Notes: generated by a model from the letters alone, not told the origin. Positions 7,725 to 16,353 are shown, numbered from the stretch's first letter. The stretch: 33,559 nt of DNA from Gordonia araii NBRC 100433 (GCF_000241265.1 NZ_BAEE01000042.1:1-33559), one strand, 5' to 3'. Numbers and translations are program-made.

Positions 7725-8360
7725 TCACGGCAGCACGGTCGAGAGCAGCGCCCGCGGCCTGGCCAACAGCGTTTCGCGCAGATGATTGCGGGCGATCGAC
7801 CACCACGCGCAATCCGGACACGGCGCGGCGACGCCGATCGGATCCGGCCCGTCGAGGCGGCAGAGCGCGATGGCCCGGTCGAGGTGGAAGTCTTGGGTGA
7901 CCAGCACCACCGACGACAGGCCGAACTCCGAACGGGCCCGCGCACAGCTGCGCTCGGTGTCGTAGCCCGCCGGATCATCGAGGATCGCCGACGACGGGAT
8001 GCCGGCCCGCTCCAGGTAGGACCGCATCGCGGCGGTCTCGCTGCCGTACCGCGACGAACCGTTGCCGGAGTTGAGGATCGTCGTGACGCGCCCGGACCGG
8101 TACATCGCGATGGCGGTATCGAGCCGGGCCCGCACATACTCACCCGGCTCGCCGTCGATCACCTTCGCGCCCAGCACGAGGACGGTCGACCCGGCGGGCA
8201 CCTCGTCGGGAGCCACCATCCGGGTCCGCGCGGCGAAGTAGATCCAGGTAGCCGCCGACGCGATGATCCCTTCGACGACGATCAAACCGATCATCGCCAG
8301 ACGGGCCATCAGGCCCCACCGTCGGCGGCTCGGTTGTCGGCTGCGTAACCATTTGCTCAC
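7725..8360 (-). CDS. DUF218/YdcF (SanA-like) membrane-anchored protein
   Basis: 211 residues from GTG at 8360. An Arg-rich N-terminus is followed by one membrane helix (about 19-42) and then the DUF218 domain: VLVLGAKV (about 57-64), ILNSGNGSSRYGSETAAMRSYLERAGIP, and VVLVTQDFHLDRAIALCRLDG, which match the GA, SGG-E and T..FH.RA blocks of the family. E. coli SanA and YdcF are relatives; roles in envelope integrity are reported but the reaction is unclear. The start was set by TACGGT (8372-8367 on the minus strand), 6 nt before the GTG, implying a leaderless mRNA. The frame is open further upstream but runs into the divergent acyltransferase gene. Confidence 0.82.
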   Translation of the reverse strand: MSKWLRSRQPSRRRWGLMARLAMIGLIVVEGIIASAATWIYFAARTRMVAPDEVPAGSTVLVLGAKVIDGEPGEYVRARLDTAIAMYRSGRVTTILNSGNGSSRYGSETAAMRSYLERAGIPSSAILDDPAGYDTERSCARARSEFGLSSVVLVTQDFHLDRAIALCRLDGPDPIGVAAPCPDCAWWSIARNHLRETLLARPRALLSTVLP

Positions 8361-8388
8361 CCCGACACCGTAGAGCGCGGCGGGTGGA

Positions 8389-8419
8389 TAGGCTGTTCGC
8401 ACTGTCGTCGCCGGAGGGG
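8389..8419 (+). promoter_or_regulatory. -10 element and SD of the WS/DGAT gene
   Basis: TAGGCT (8389-8394) fits the actinobacterial -10, and GGAGGGG (8413-8419) is a strong Shine-Dalgarno 8 nt before the ATG at 8428. No clear -35. The element lies in the 67-bp gap shared with the divergent DUF218 gene. Confidence 0.45.
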
Positions 8420-8427
8420 AACCGTCC

Positions 8428-9867
8428 ATGCCGTACATGCCCGTCACCTCGTCCATGTTCCTCATCGCCGAGACGCGAGAACAGCCGATGCACGTCGGCG
8501 GGCTGCAGCTGTTCATCCCGCGCGAAGGGCAGACCGCCGAGGAACTCGCCGACGAGGTACAGGCCGCGTTCACCGAGAAAATCGAGATCAGCGAGATCTT
8601 CCGGCGCCGACCGGCACAGCCGTTCAGCGTGGTCGGGTCACTCGCCTGGAGCACCGACGACGAACTCGACCTCGACTATCACGTCCGCCGCATCGCCCTG
8701 CCCAAGCCCGGCCGGATTCTCGAACTGTTCCGCTACGTATCGCTGAACCACTCGACGCTCCTCGACCGCGCCCGGCCGATGTGGGAGGCGCACATCATCG
8801 AGGGCCTCGCCGACGGCCGGCTGGCGGTCTACACCAAGATCCACCACTCGCTGGTCGACGGCGTCACCGCCCTGCGGCTGCTGGAGCGGACGCTGACCGC
8901 CGACCCGGACGACCGCAGCGGGGCCGCCCCGTGGGATGTCCGGTTGCGACGGAAGAAGTCGCCGTCGACCGCCGAGATCGACTCCCTCCCGCCCGCGCCG
9001 GCCGACGAATCCGGCGGCGGGCTGCTCGACGGGCTGCGCAAAGGCCTGGGCGCGGCGGCCGACGTCGCCGGTCAGGTAGCCGGCATCGTGCCCGCGGTCG
9101 GGCAGGTGGCCTGGAAGGCGGTCAGCGACGACGATTTCGTCGCACCGGGCACCTTCGCGCCCCGATCGATGTTCGACGTGCCGATCGGCAGTGCGCGCCG
9201 CTTCGCCGCCGACCAGTGGTCGATCAGCCGGATGCGCGCCGTTGCCGAACAACTCGGCGTGACCATCAACGACGTGGTGCTGGCGATGTGCAGCAGTGCG
9301 CTGCGCGCGTACATGATCGAGCACGAGTCGCTGCCCGACGATCCGTTGATCGCCATGGTGCCGGTGTCGATGCACGTAGGCCACGACGATGACGGCAACG
9401 CCGTCAGCGCGGTCATGGCGAATCTCGCCACCAACGAGCCCGACCCCGCGCGGCGTCTGGAGACGCTTGTCGCATCGATGCGGGCGAGCAAGAACATCAT
9501 CCGGGGCATGCGGCCGCTCCAGGCGCTCGCCCTGGGAGCGGCGACGATCGCACCGCTGGCCCTGGCCACCGTCCCCGGATGGGTGAGTTACACCCCACCG
9601 CAGTTCAACTTGATCATCTCGAACGTTCCCGGCCCCAGGGAGCAGATGTACTGGAACGGCGCCCGGCTCGACGGCGTCTACCCGGTGTCGATCGCGACGT
9701 CGGGCAACGCGCTCAACATCACGCTGACCTCGGCCGCCGACCAGATCGGTTTCGGGCTGATCGGTGCGCGCGCCCAGCTGCCCAGTCTGCAGCGGATGCT
9801 GGACTACCTCGAGGACGGATTGGCCGAACTCGAAGCTGTTGCGCAGGTCACCGACCAGCGAAGTTAG
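8428..9867 (+). CDS. Wax ester synthase / diacylglycerol acyltransferase (WS/DGAT)
   Basis: 479 residues, the usual length for the bacterial WS/DGAT family. The catalytic motif HHSLVDG is at residues 139-145 (His140, Asp144). Other family blocks are visible: MHVGGLQLF near the N-terminus, RPMWEAHIIEGL (about 116-127) and FNLIISNVPGP near the C-terminus. The enzyme joins acyl-CoA to diacylglycerol (EC 2.3.1.20) or long-chain alcohols (EC 2.3.1.75) at the membrane or lipid-droplet surface to make storage lipids; actinobacteria carry many paralogues with different preference. The strong SD decides the start. A poorly conserved middle segment (about 180-235, with GGGLLDGLRKGLGAAADVAG) links the two halves, as usual in the family. 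Confidence 0.92.
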   Translation: MPYMPVTSSMFLIAETREQPMHVGGLQLFIPREGQTAEELADEVQAAFTEKIEISEIFRRRPAQPFSVVGSLAWSTDDELDLDYHVRRIALPKPGRILELFRYVSLNHSTLLDRARPMWEAHIIEGLADGRLAVYTKIHHSLVDGVTALRLLERTLTADPDDRSGAAPWDVRLRRKKSPSTAEIDSLPPAPADESGGGLLDGLRKGLGAAADVAGQVAGIVPAVGQVAWKAVSDDDFVAPGTFAPRSMFDVPIGSARRFAADQWSISRMRAVAEQLGVTINDVVLAMCSSALRAYMIEHESLPDDPLIAMVPVSMHVGHDDDGNAVSAVMANLATNEPDPARRLETLVASMRASKNIIRGMRPLQALALGAATIAPLALATVPGWVSYTPPQFNLIISNVPGPREQMYWNGARLDGVYPVSIATSGNALNITLTSAADQIGFGLIGARAQLPSLQRMLDYLEDGLAELEAVAQVTDQRS

Positions 9868-9902
9868 GTAAGCCTGGGAGGCGCGACACCGGGTCGAACA
9901 TC

Positions 9903-9921
9903 TACCGTATTCACGACGGTA
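9903..9921 (+). promoter_or_regulatory. Inverted repeat upstream of the Fe-S reductase gene
   Basis: TACCGT and ACGGTA form 6-bp arms around a 7-nt spacer, 41 bp before the preferred start. It could be an operator or part of the promoter; no regulator is identified. Confidence 0.25.
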
Positions 9922-9962
9922 TGTAGTACCCGCTCGTGTTGACGAAAGGCGAGGTGACTTCG

Positions 9963-12900
9963 TTGAGTACAACGACGATCACTTTGGGACTCATCGGGGC
10001 CGCGATCAGCCTCGTATGCTGGGCCAATTTCGGTCGCGGCGTCGCCCGCATCGCGCGCACGGTGGCGCAGGGGCAGCCCGCCCCAGGCCGCTTCCTCCCG
10101 TTCTTCCCGCGTCTGTGGACGATGCTCGTGGAGTTCATCGGGCACACGCGCATGGTGAAGTTCCGCACCGTCGGCTGGGCGCACTGGCTGGTGATGATCG
10201 GCTTCCTCGGCGGCTTCCCGCTCTTCTTCGAGGCCTACGGGCAGTCGATCAACCCGGAATTCCACTGGCCGATCATCGGTGACACCTTCGCCTGGCACCT
10301 GTGGGACGAGATCCTCGGCATCGGCACGGTCGTCGGCATCGTCACCCTGATCGTCATCCGTCAGCTCAACCACCCGCGCGTCCCCGCGCGGCTCTCGCGT
10401 TTCTCCGGCTCCCGCTTCCTGCCCGCCTACACGATCGAGAGCATCGTCCTCGTCGAGGGCCTGGGCATGATCTTCGTCAAGGCCGGCAAGATCGCCACCT
10501 ACCACCACGCCAACGCCGGCTCGGACTTCTTCACCATGCAGGTGGCCAAGCTGCTGCCGGAGAGCCCGTTGATGGTCTCCATCTTCGCGCTGATCAAACT
10601 GCTCTCGGGCAGCCTGTTCCTGTTCCTCGTCGGCAACAACGTCAACTGGGGCGTGGCCTGGCACCGGTTCTCGGCCTTCCCCAACATCTTCTTCAAGCGT
10701 GAGGCCGACGGCGGGGTCGCCCTCGGTGCGCTCAAGCCCATGATGTCGGGCGGCCGCGCACTCACGATGGAGACGGCCGACCCGGACACCGACGCCTTCG
10801 GCGCGGGCAAGATCGAGGACTTCAGCTGGAAGGCGTGGCTCGACTTCACCACGTGTACCGAGTGCGGCCGCTGTCAGAGCCAGTGCCCGGCGTGGAACAC
10901 GGGTAAGCCGCTGAGCCCCAAGCTGCTCATCATGTCGCTGCGCGACCACGGCTACGACAAGGCGCCGTACCTGCTGGCCGGAGGCCGCAAAGACATGGGC
11001 GGCGACGAGGTCGGTCTCGTCGACGCCGACGGCAACGAGCTGACGTCGAAACTGGACGCGATTCCGGCAGCGGCCCGGGCCGAAGCGGAACGTCCGCTGG
11101 TCGGCGAGGCCGAAGGGGTCGGCGCCGGCGCCGTCATCGACACCGAAACGCTGTGGAGCTGCACCAACTGCGGCGCCTGCGTCGAGCAGTGCCCGGTCGA
11201 CATCGAGCACGTCGACCACATCGTCGACATGCGCCGCTACCAGGTCCTGATCGAGTCCGACTTCCCGACCGAACTGGCCGGCCTGTTCAAGAACCTGGAG
11301 AACAAGGGCAACCCGTGGGGCCAGAGCCCGTCGGCGCGTACGGCGTGGATCGACGAGATGGACATCGACATCCCGGTCTACGGCAAGGACGTCGACAGTT
11401 TCGCCGGATTCGAGTACCTGTTCTGGGTCGGTTGCGCAGGCGCCTACGAGGACCGCGCCAAGAAGACCACGAAGGCCGTCGCCGAACTGCTCGACGTCGC
11501 CGCCGTCAACTTCCTCGTCCTCGGCCAGGGCGAGACCTGTACCGGCGACTCGGCCCGCCGCGCCGGCAACGAGTTCCTGTTCCAGATGCTGGCGCAGCAG
11601 AACATCGAGCAGTTCGACGAGCTGTTCGCGACGGCGCCGACGCAGCGCAAGAAGATCGTCGTCACGTGCGCGCACTGCTTCAACGCACTCGGCAACGAGT
11701 ACCCGCAGGTCGACGGCGAGCGCGGGCGCTTCGAGGTCGTCCACCACACCCAGCTGCTGAACCGCCTCGTCCGCGAGAAGCGGCTCATCCCGGTCGCCCC
11801 GGTCGGCGGCGAATCCGTCACCTACCACGACCCCTGCTTCCTCGGCCGGCACAACCAGGTCTACGACGCTCCTCGCGAGCTGGTCGAAGCCTCCGGCTCC
11901 ACCCTCACCGAGATGCCTCGCCACGGCGAGCGCTCCATGTGCTGCGGCGCCGGTGGTGCGCGCATGTGGATGGAGGAGCAGATCGGCAAGCGCATCAACA
12001 TCGACCGCGTCGACGAGGCGCTGGACACGTTGCAGGACGGCCCCGACCTCACCGGCGAGAAACAGAAGATCGCCACCGGCTGCCCGTTCTGCCGCGTCAT
12101 GCTGACCGACGGCGTGACCGCGCAGACGTCGGGCACCGAGAAGGAAGACCAGATCGAGGTCGTCGACGTCGCGCAGCTCCTGCTCGAAGGCGTCAAGCGC
12201 GGCATCGAACTCGACGTCGTCCGCGAAGGCAAGGTCCGCGGTCCCGGCGATGTGGAGCAGCCCGCGCCGCCGGTCGCCCTCGTCGAGGAGCCGGCACCGG
12301 CTCCCGCACCGGCCAAGGCAGCGGCACCCGCCGCTTCGGCGGCACCCGCGTCCGCGCCGGCGGCCGACGCCAAGCCCGCGGCCAAGGGCTTCGGCATGAA
12401 GGGCGGCATGAAGAAGCCGGGCGGCGGCGGATCCGCAGCGCCCGCCGCCGACGCGGCACCGGCAGCCGAGTCCGCTCCGGCGGCCGAATCCAAGCCGGCA
12501 GCCAAGGGCTTCGGCATGAAGGGCGGCATCAAGAAGCCCGGCCAGGCGGCCAAGCCCGCCGCGGCTGCCCCCGCCGCTGCCGAAACCGCGGCGACCGAAT
12601 CGGCACCGGCCGAGACGGCGGCGCCCGCCGAGAAGAAGCCCGCAGCCAAGGGCTTCGGCATGAAGGGCGGGATCAAGAAGCCCGGCCAGGCGGCGAAGGC
12701 TGCCACACCGGCCGCCGAGTCCGCACCGGCCCCAGCCGCCGGCGAAGCGGCCGCACCGGCAGACGACGCAGCTCAGGCCGGCGACGCCACGCCATCAACG
12801 GGTGCTGCCACCACCGAGGCCACCCAGGCCAAGGCCAAGGGCTTCGGCATGGCCGCGGGCAAGAAACGCCCCGGCGGCAGCGGCGCGGCCAAGCCGGCCG

Positions 12901-13124
12901 CGGCTCCCGCGGAGGACCCAGCGCCCGCCCCGGCGGAGGAGCCGGTCCCCGCACCGGCCGAACCCGAAGCCGCAGTGATCGCCGAGGACTCGCCCGCGGA
13001 GGAGACCCCCGCGCCGCCAACCGCACCGTCGTCGAACGGCACCGGTGCCACGACCGAGGCCACGCAGGCCAAGGCCAAGGGCTTCGGCATGGCCGCGGGG
13101 AAGAAGCGCCCCGGCCAGCACTGA
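9963..13124 (+). CDS. Membrane-bound Fe-S (heterodisulfide reductase-like) oxidoreductase, Rv0338c-like
   Basis: 1053 residues if the TTG at 9963 is used, chosen because GAGGTGA ends 5 nt before it; GTG codons at 9954 and 9936 are alternatives. The N-terminal ~235 residues hold about five membrane helices resembling NarI-type or HdrE cytochrome b subunits. Two [4Fe-4S] motifs follow (Cys298/301/304/308 and Cys400/403/406/410), then two CCG-type modules (HDPCFLGRHN, CCGAGGARMW at 660-669), as in GlpC/HdrB/LldE. It thus fuses electron entry from the quinone pool with Fe-S transfer to a CCG active site. M. tuberculosis Rv0338c, reported essential, has the same architecture. The last ~320 residues are a low-complexity Ala/Pro tail with five GFGM motifs (separate entry). 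The acceptor is unknown. A 686-codon antisense frame overlapping it is a shadow. Confidence 0.88.
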   Translation: MSTTTITLGLIGAAISLVCWANFGRGVARIARTVAQGQPAPGRFLPFFPRLWTMLVEFIGHTRMVKFRTVGWAHWLVMIGFLGGFPLFFEAYGQSINPEFHWPIIGDTFAWHLWDEILGIGTVVGIVTLIVIRQLNHPRVPARLSRFSGSRFLPAYTIESIVLVEGLGMIFVKAGKIATYHHANAGSDFFTMQVAKLLPESPLMVSIFALIKLLSGSLFLFLVGNNVNWGVAWHRFSAFPNIFFKREADGGVALGALKPMMSGGRALTMETADPDTDAFGAGKIEDFSWKAWLDFTTCTECGRCQSQCPAWNTGKPLSPKLLIMSLRDHGYDKAPYLLAGGRKDMGGDEVGLVDADGNELTSKLDAIPAAARAEAERPLVGEAEGVGAGAVIDTETLWSCTNCGACVEQCPVDIEHVDHIVDMRRYQVLIESDFPTELAGLFKNLENKGNPWGQSPSARTAWIDEMDIDIPVYGKDVDSFAGFEYLFWVGCAGAYEDRAKKTTKAVAELLDVAAVNFLVLGQGETCTGDSARRAGNEFLFQMLAQQNIEQFDELFATAPTQRKKIVVTCAHCFNALGNEYPQVDGERGRFEVVHHTQLLNRLVREKRLIPVAPVGGESVTYHDPCFLGRHNQVYDAPRELVEASGSTLTEMPRHGERSMCCGAGGARMWMEEQIGKRINIDRVDEALDTLQDGPDLTGEKQKIATGCPFCRVMLTDGVTAQTSGTEKEDQIEVVDVAQLLLEGVKRGIELDVVREGKVRGPGDVEQPAPPVALVEEPAPAPAPAKAAAPAASAAPASAPAADAKPAAKGFGMKGGMKKPGGGGSAAPAADAAPAAESAPAAESKPAAKGFGMKGGIKKPGQAAKPAAAAPAAAETAATESAPAETAAPAEKKPAAKGFGMKGGIKKPGQAAKAATPAAESAPAPAAGEAAAPADDAAQAGDATPSTGAATTEATQAKAKGFGMAAGKKRPGGSGAAKPAAAPAEDPAPAPAEEPVPAPAEPEAAVIAEDSPAEETPAPPTAPSSNGTGATTEATQAKAKGFGMAAGKKRPGQH
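12379..13121 (+). repeat. Five GFGM repeat modules in the reductase C-terminal tail
   Basis: Five copies of AKGFGM-xx-G-xKK/KR-PG, with the GFGM codons at 12387, 12507, 12651, 12840 and 13080. The first three read KGFGMKGG(M/I)KKPG; the last two read KGFGMAAGKKRPG and share a longer block, TEATQAKAKGFGM. Linkers of 40-80 residues are Ala/Pro/Glu-rich. The basic, glycine-containing modules in a flexible acidic tail could bind RNA, lipids or a partner; no function is assigned. Confidence 0.85.
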
Positions 13125-13147
13125 CGGGCCTAAGTACCGCGATCCGG

Positions 13148-13175
13148 CGAGCGTCGAGCAGCTGCTCGACGCTCG
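13148..13175. terminator. Bidirectional terminator, 28-bp perfect palindrome
   Basis: CGAGCGTCGAGCAG is followed immediately by its exact reverse complement, giving a 14-bp perfect dyad between the stop codons of two convergent genes (13124 plus, 13191 minus). It can fold on either transcript. No U-tract follows, normal for actinobacterial terminators. Confidence 0.75.
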
Positions 13176-13190
13176 TCGGTGTTTAGCGGC

Positions 13191-14258
13191 TCAGCGCTTG
13201 TAGGTCGTGGAGAAGGCGAGCCGCGAACCGCGGTCCGCACCGATCTCGTACGCGTTGAGAAGCACGGACCCCGGCTCGATGTCGAGCGTCATGAACCCGC
13301 GACTCCGATAGTTCTCGTAGCGGGCGCGGAACTGCTTCGACGAACTCTTGCTCACGCTCTTGGCCGCCGCTCCCGAGACAATCTGCCGGGTGCCCCTTAG
13401 CCCGGCGACACGGTCGAGAACCTGCTGACTGTGATCGTGGCCCGAGAGCAGGAACTGCGCGCGACCGGCCACATGTCGCTCGACGAAGTCCTTGAGGTGC
13501 ACGCCGTTCAGCGGGGCGGGCAACGAGTCGTAGGCGCCCGCCGGACCGTGCGGGCCGTTGTTCGCGTACGGATGGTGGGTGCAGACGAACTTCCACGGCG
13601 CCTTCGATTCGCGCAACGACCGTGCGAGCCACGCGGCTTGCCGGGACATGTAAGTGCCGCCCGGCTCCCACTCAGGCGACAGCACCGGCGGTATATACGC
13701 CGCAAGGGGATTCAGATCGAGAACGACGAACTGCGCGACGCCCAGGTCGACCGAGTAGTACCTCGACGGCATGTACCAGCGTCGGGAACGGCGGTGGTAC
13801 TGCACTTCGACGTCGCCGCGCAGCAGCCATCCGCCATCGCCGGGGTAGATCGCCGTGGTGTCGTGGTTGCCGAGCGCCATCAGCCAGGGGAAGTCCAGCC
13901 CGGCATTCGGGCGTTCGAACTTCGCCCGGAACTGCGCGTCGTCCGGCCCGCTCGGACCCGACTCGTAGATGTTGTCGCCGAGGCCGACCGCGATATCGAA
14001 GGGACGGTCCGCGTGCAACGCGCGCGCCGCGGCGGCGACCGCGTACTGCGGCGGCTTTCCGGTACCGGCATCGCCGGTGACCAGGACGCGCAGCGACGTT
14101 GTGCCGCGCGGCAGCGGGTAGCGCGCCGCGCCGACCGCCGGCGCGGCGGACACCGCCGGACCCGCGACGGCAATACCGCCGGCGGCCGCGGCCGCACCGG
14201 TGACGAAGGTGCGTCGATTGACGCTCGGCGTGCTCGATTCTGGGCTGTTGTCGATCAC
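13191..14258 (-). CDS. Tat-exported metallophosphoesterase (acid phosphatase-like)
   Basis: 355 residues. The twin-arginine signal NRRTFVTGAAAAAGG (RR at 15-16) directs folded export through Tat. The calcineurin-like phosphoesterase ligands are present in order: GDAG (Asp63), GDNIYE (Asp95, Asn96), GNHD (Asn131, His132), THHP (His228/229) and GHDH (His274, His276), so the dinuclear metal site is complete. The spacing and the YYSVDLGVAQFVVLDLN block resemble tartrate-resistant/purple acid phosphatases. It probably releases phosphate from external phosphoesters. It is divergent from another Tat-signal phosphatase-like gene at 14365 (a truncated PhoD-type), and the two together separate the Rv0338c-like and Rv0337c-like genes. 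It ends at a strong bidirectional terminator. Confidence 0.87.
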   Translation of the reverse strand: MIDNSPESSTPSVNRRTFVTGAAAAAGGIAVAGPAVSAAPAVGAARYPLPRGTTSLRVLVTGDAGTGKPPQYAVAAAARALHADRPFDIAVGLGDNIYESGPSGPDDAQFRAKFERPNAGLDFPWLMALGNHDTTAIYPGDGGWLLRGDVEVQYHRRSRRWYMPSRYYSVDLGVAQFVVLDLNPLAAYIPPVLSPEWEPGGTYMSRQAAWLARSLRESKAPWKFVCTHHPYANNGPHGPAGAYDSLPAPLNGVHLKDFVERHVAGRAQFLLSGHDHSQQVLDRVAGLRGTRQIVSGAAAKSVSKSSSKQFRARYENYRSRGFMTLDIEPGSVLLNAYEIGADRGSRLAFSTTYKR

Positions 14259-14364
14259 GACGGAATGCTCTCACAACCTGGTGACGGGTAGGTGGCCGAC
14301 CGACACCACCGGCGTTCAGCCGTCGGCTACCGACCGGTAACCCCGCCGTGCGAGCGTGATCGCG

Positions 14365-14940
14365 ATGTCTCCTTCAGCCCCCAACCCCTCGTTGTCCCGG
14401 CGCGGTTTTCTCGGCGCCGCCGGTGCGACCGCCACCGTCGCCGCCCTGCCCGCGGCTACCGGCGCGGCGGCCCCCGTACGGCGTCGCACCGGAGTGTTCG
14501 CGCACGCCGTCGCCTCGGGCGACCCGCTGCCCGATGGCGTGATCCTCTGGACCAGGGTGACGCCGACTCGCGACGCGACCCCCGGGTCGGGGCGGGGCGC
14601 CGCGTCCGAAGTCCGGTGGGAGGTGGCCACCGATCCGGAGTTCCGCTCGATCGCGGCCGCCGGCGCCACGTCGACCGATGCCGCGCGCGATCACACCGTG
14701 AAGGTCGACGCACGCGGTCTGGCCCCACGGACCACCGCGTTCCTCGACGACGCCTTCGGCGCCACCTTCGACCCGAAGCTGGTCCCGCGCACGACCGGGC
14801 TGCTGACCGCGCCGAACTACTACGGCCTCGTCGTCTACCACAACGTGCTGCGCTCGGTCTGCCTCAACGAGGACCGCACCGGACCGAACTCGGCCGACAA
14901 GCTGCATCGACCCCGGCGGCAGGGAATCGTGCGATGGTGA
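14365..14940 (+). pseudogene. Truncated PhoD-like alkaline phosphatase, catalytic domain missing
   Basis: 191 residues. A Tat signal (SLSRRGFLGAAGATATVAAL) is followed by the N-terminal Ig-like domain of PhoD phosphatases (VFAHAVASGDPLPDGVILWTRVTP, then VRWEVATDPEF and DHTVKVDARGL), to about residue 120. PhoD normally continues with WYYRF and a ~350-residue metal-binding catalytic domain. Here the sequence switches near nt 14730 to an unrelated tail (AFLDDAFGATFDPKLVPRT, LLTAPNYYGLVVYHNVL) and stops at 14940. I do not recognise the tail; neither shifted frame restores PhoD. The simplest reading is an internal deletion or fusion with another gene's 3' end. An exported non-catalytic product is possible. 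The start may also be the GTG at 14356. Confidence 0.6.
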
Positions 14941-14995
14941 GGCCGGGGACGCGGGGTGGCGTAAAGCGTTTGCGCACGACTGTCACAATTGTCTG

Positions 14996-16249
14996 GTGAG
15001 TAGACCCCACGTTTCGCACCTGAACCAGAACCTCAAGCCGCTCGAGCAGTCCTACAAGCTGCAGAACGTGTGCTACGAGATCCGCGGTCCGGTGCACGCG
15101 CACGCGGCGCGGCTGGAAGCCGAGGGCCACCGGATCCTGAAGCTCAACATCGGCAATCCGGCGCTGTTCGGCTTCGAGGCCCCCGACGTCATCATGCGCG
15201 ACATGATCCACGCGCTGCCCTACTCGCAGGGGTACTCCGAGTCGGCCGGCGTGCTGTCGGCCCGGCGCGCGGTCGTCACCCGCTACGAGCTGATCGAGGA
15301 ATTCCCCTACTTCGACGTCGACGACGTGCTGCTGGGCAACGGCGTCTCCGAGCTCATCACCATGACCATGCAGGCGCTGCTCAACGACGGCGACGAGGTC
15401 TTGATCCCCGCGCCGGATTATCCGCTGTGGACGGCGATGACCACGCTGTCCGGAGGCAAGCCGGTCTACTACCGCTGCGACGAGTCGAACGGCTGGCAGC
15501 CCGATGTCGCCGACCTCGAGTCGAAGATCACCGACCGCACCAAGGCGCTGCTGGTGATCAACCCGAACAACCCCACCGGGGCCGTCTACTCGCGCGAGGT
15601 ACTCGAGCAGATCGCCGAGGTGGCCCGTAAGCATTCGCTGCTGCTGCTGGCCGACGAGATCTACGACAAGATCCTCTACGACGACGCTGAGCACACGTCG
15701 ATCGCCTCGGTCGCGCCCGATCTGCTGTGCCTGACGTTCAACGGGCTGTCGAAGGCCTACCGGGTCTGCGGCTATCGCAGCGGCTGGGTCGTCATCACCG
15801 GCCCGAAGGACCACGCGCAGGGCTTCATCGAGGGATTGCACGTCCTCGCCTCGACCCGGTTGTGCTCCAACGTCCCCGGTCAGCACGCCATCCAGGTGGC
15901 CCTGGGCGGGTATCAGTCGATCGACGCGCTGTGCCAGCCGGGCGGGCGCCTCTACGAACAGCGCAATGTCACGTGGGAGAAGCTCAACGAGATCCCCGGG
16001 GTGTCGTGCGTCAAGCCGCGGGGCGCGCTGTACGCCTTCCCCGGGTTGGATCCGAACGTGCACGAGATCCATGACGACGAGCAGTTCGTCCAGGATCTGC
16101 TCCTGCAGGAGAAGATCCTCGTCGTGCAGGGCAGCGGCTTCAACCTCGACGACCACCATCATTTCCGGATCGTGACCCTGCCCTGGGCGCAGGACCTGGC
16201 CGAGGCGATCGACCGGATCGGGAACTTCCTCGCCTCCTACCGCCAGTAG
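14996..16249 (+). CDS. PLP-dependent class I/II aminotransferase (alanine/aspartate type)
   Basis: 417 residues. The fold-type I core is complete: NPNNPTGAVYS (189-199), DEIYDKILYD (Asp220 to PLP nitrogen), and FNGLSKAYRVCGYRSGW, where Lys253 forms the Schiff base. The pattern is that of AlaA/AlaT-like enzymes (glutamate-pyruvate transaminase group); its M. tuberculosis counterpart Rv0337c is named aspC, but alanine synthesis is at least as likely. In M. tuberculosis this gene directly follows the Rv0338c-type reductase in the same direction. Here the order is kept but about 1.9 kb with two phosphatase-like genes is inserted. The GTG start has no SD; CACAAT (14984-14989) lies 6 nt before it, suggesting a leaderless mRNA. 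Confidence 0.92.
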   Translation: MSRPHVSHLNQNLKPLEQSYKLQNVCYEIRGPVHAHAARLEAEGHRILKLNIGNPALFGFEAPDVIMRDMIHALPYSQGYSESAGVLSARRAVVTRYELIEEFPYFDVDDVLLGNGVSELITMTMQALLNDGDEVLIPAPDYPLWTAMTTLSGGKPVYYRCDESNGWQPDVADLESKITDRTKALLVINPNNPTGAVYSREVLEQIAEVARKHSLLLLADEIYDKILYDDAEHTSIASVAPDLLCLTFNGLSKAYRVCGYRSGWVVITGPKDHAQGFIEGLHVLASTRLCSNVPGQHAIQVALGGYQSIDALCQPGGRLYEQRNVTWEKLNEIPGVSCVKPRGALYAFPGLDPNVHEIHDDEQFVQDLLLQEKILVVQGSGFNLDDHHHFRIVTLPWAQDLAEAIDRIGNFLASYRQ

Positions 16250-16298
16250 CACGCAGCGGGGGTATCGCTCACACCCCAATCATTACAACGAGCGATGG

Positions 16299-16304
16299 TA
16301 CGCT
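16299..16304 (+). promoter_or_regulatory. Possible -10 element of the ephD operon
   Basis: TACGCT fits TAnnnT in the 104-bp gap before ephD. It overlaps a short inverted repeat (AGCG, 6 nt, CGCT; 16291-16304). A GGGAAG SD lies shortly upstream of the ATG at 16354. No -35 consensus is seen. Confidence 0.35.
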
Positions 16305-16353
16305 TTTCGATGTCAACGGCGACGCGCCGTCCGACGACGACGGGAAGTGAATC

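Noticed and set aside
9864..11924. 686-codon minus-strand ORF
   Set aside because: Shadow of the Fe-S reductase; no domain, composition typical of the complement of GC-rich coding DNA.
14292..14999. 235-codon plus-strand ORF as a frameshifted PhoD continuation
   Set aside because: Its translation over 14730-14940 has no PhoD motif and is Arg/Ala/Gly-rich; it does not restore the missing catalytic domain.
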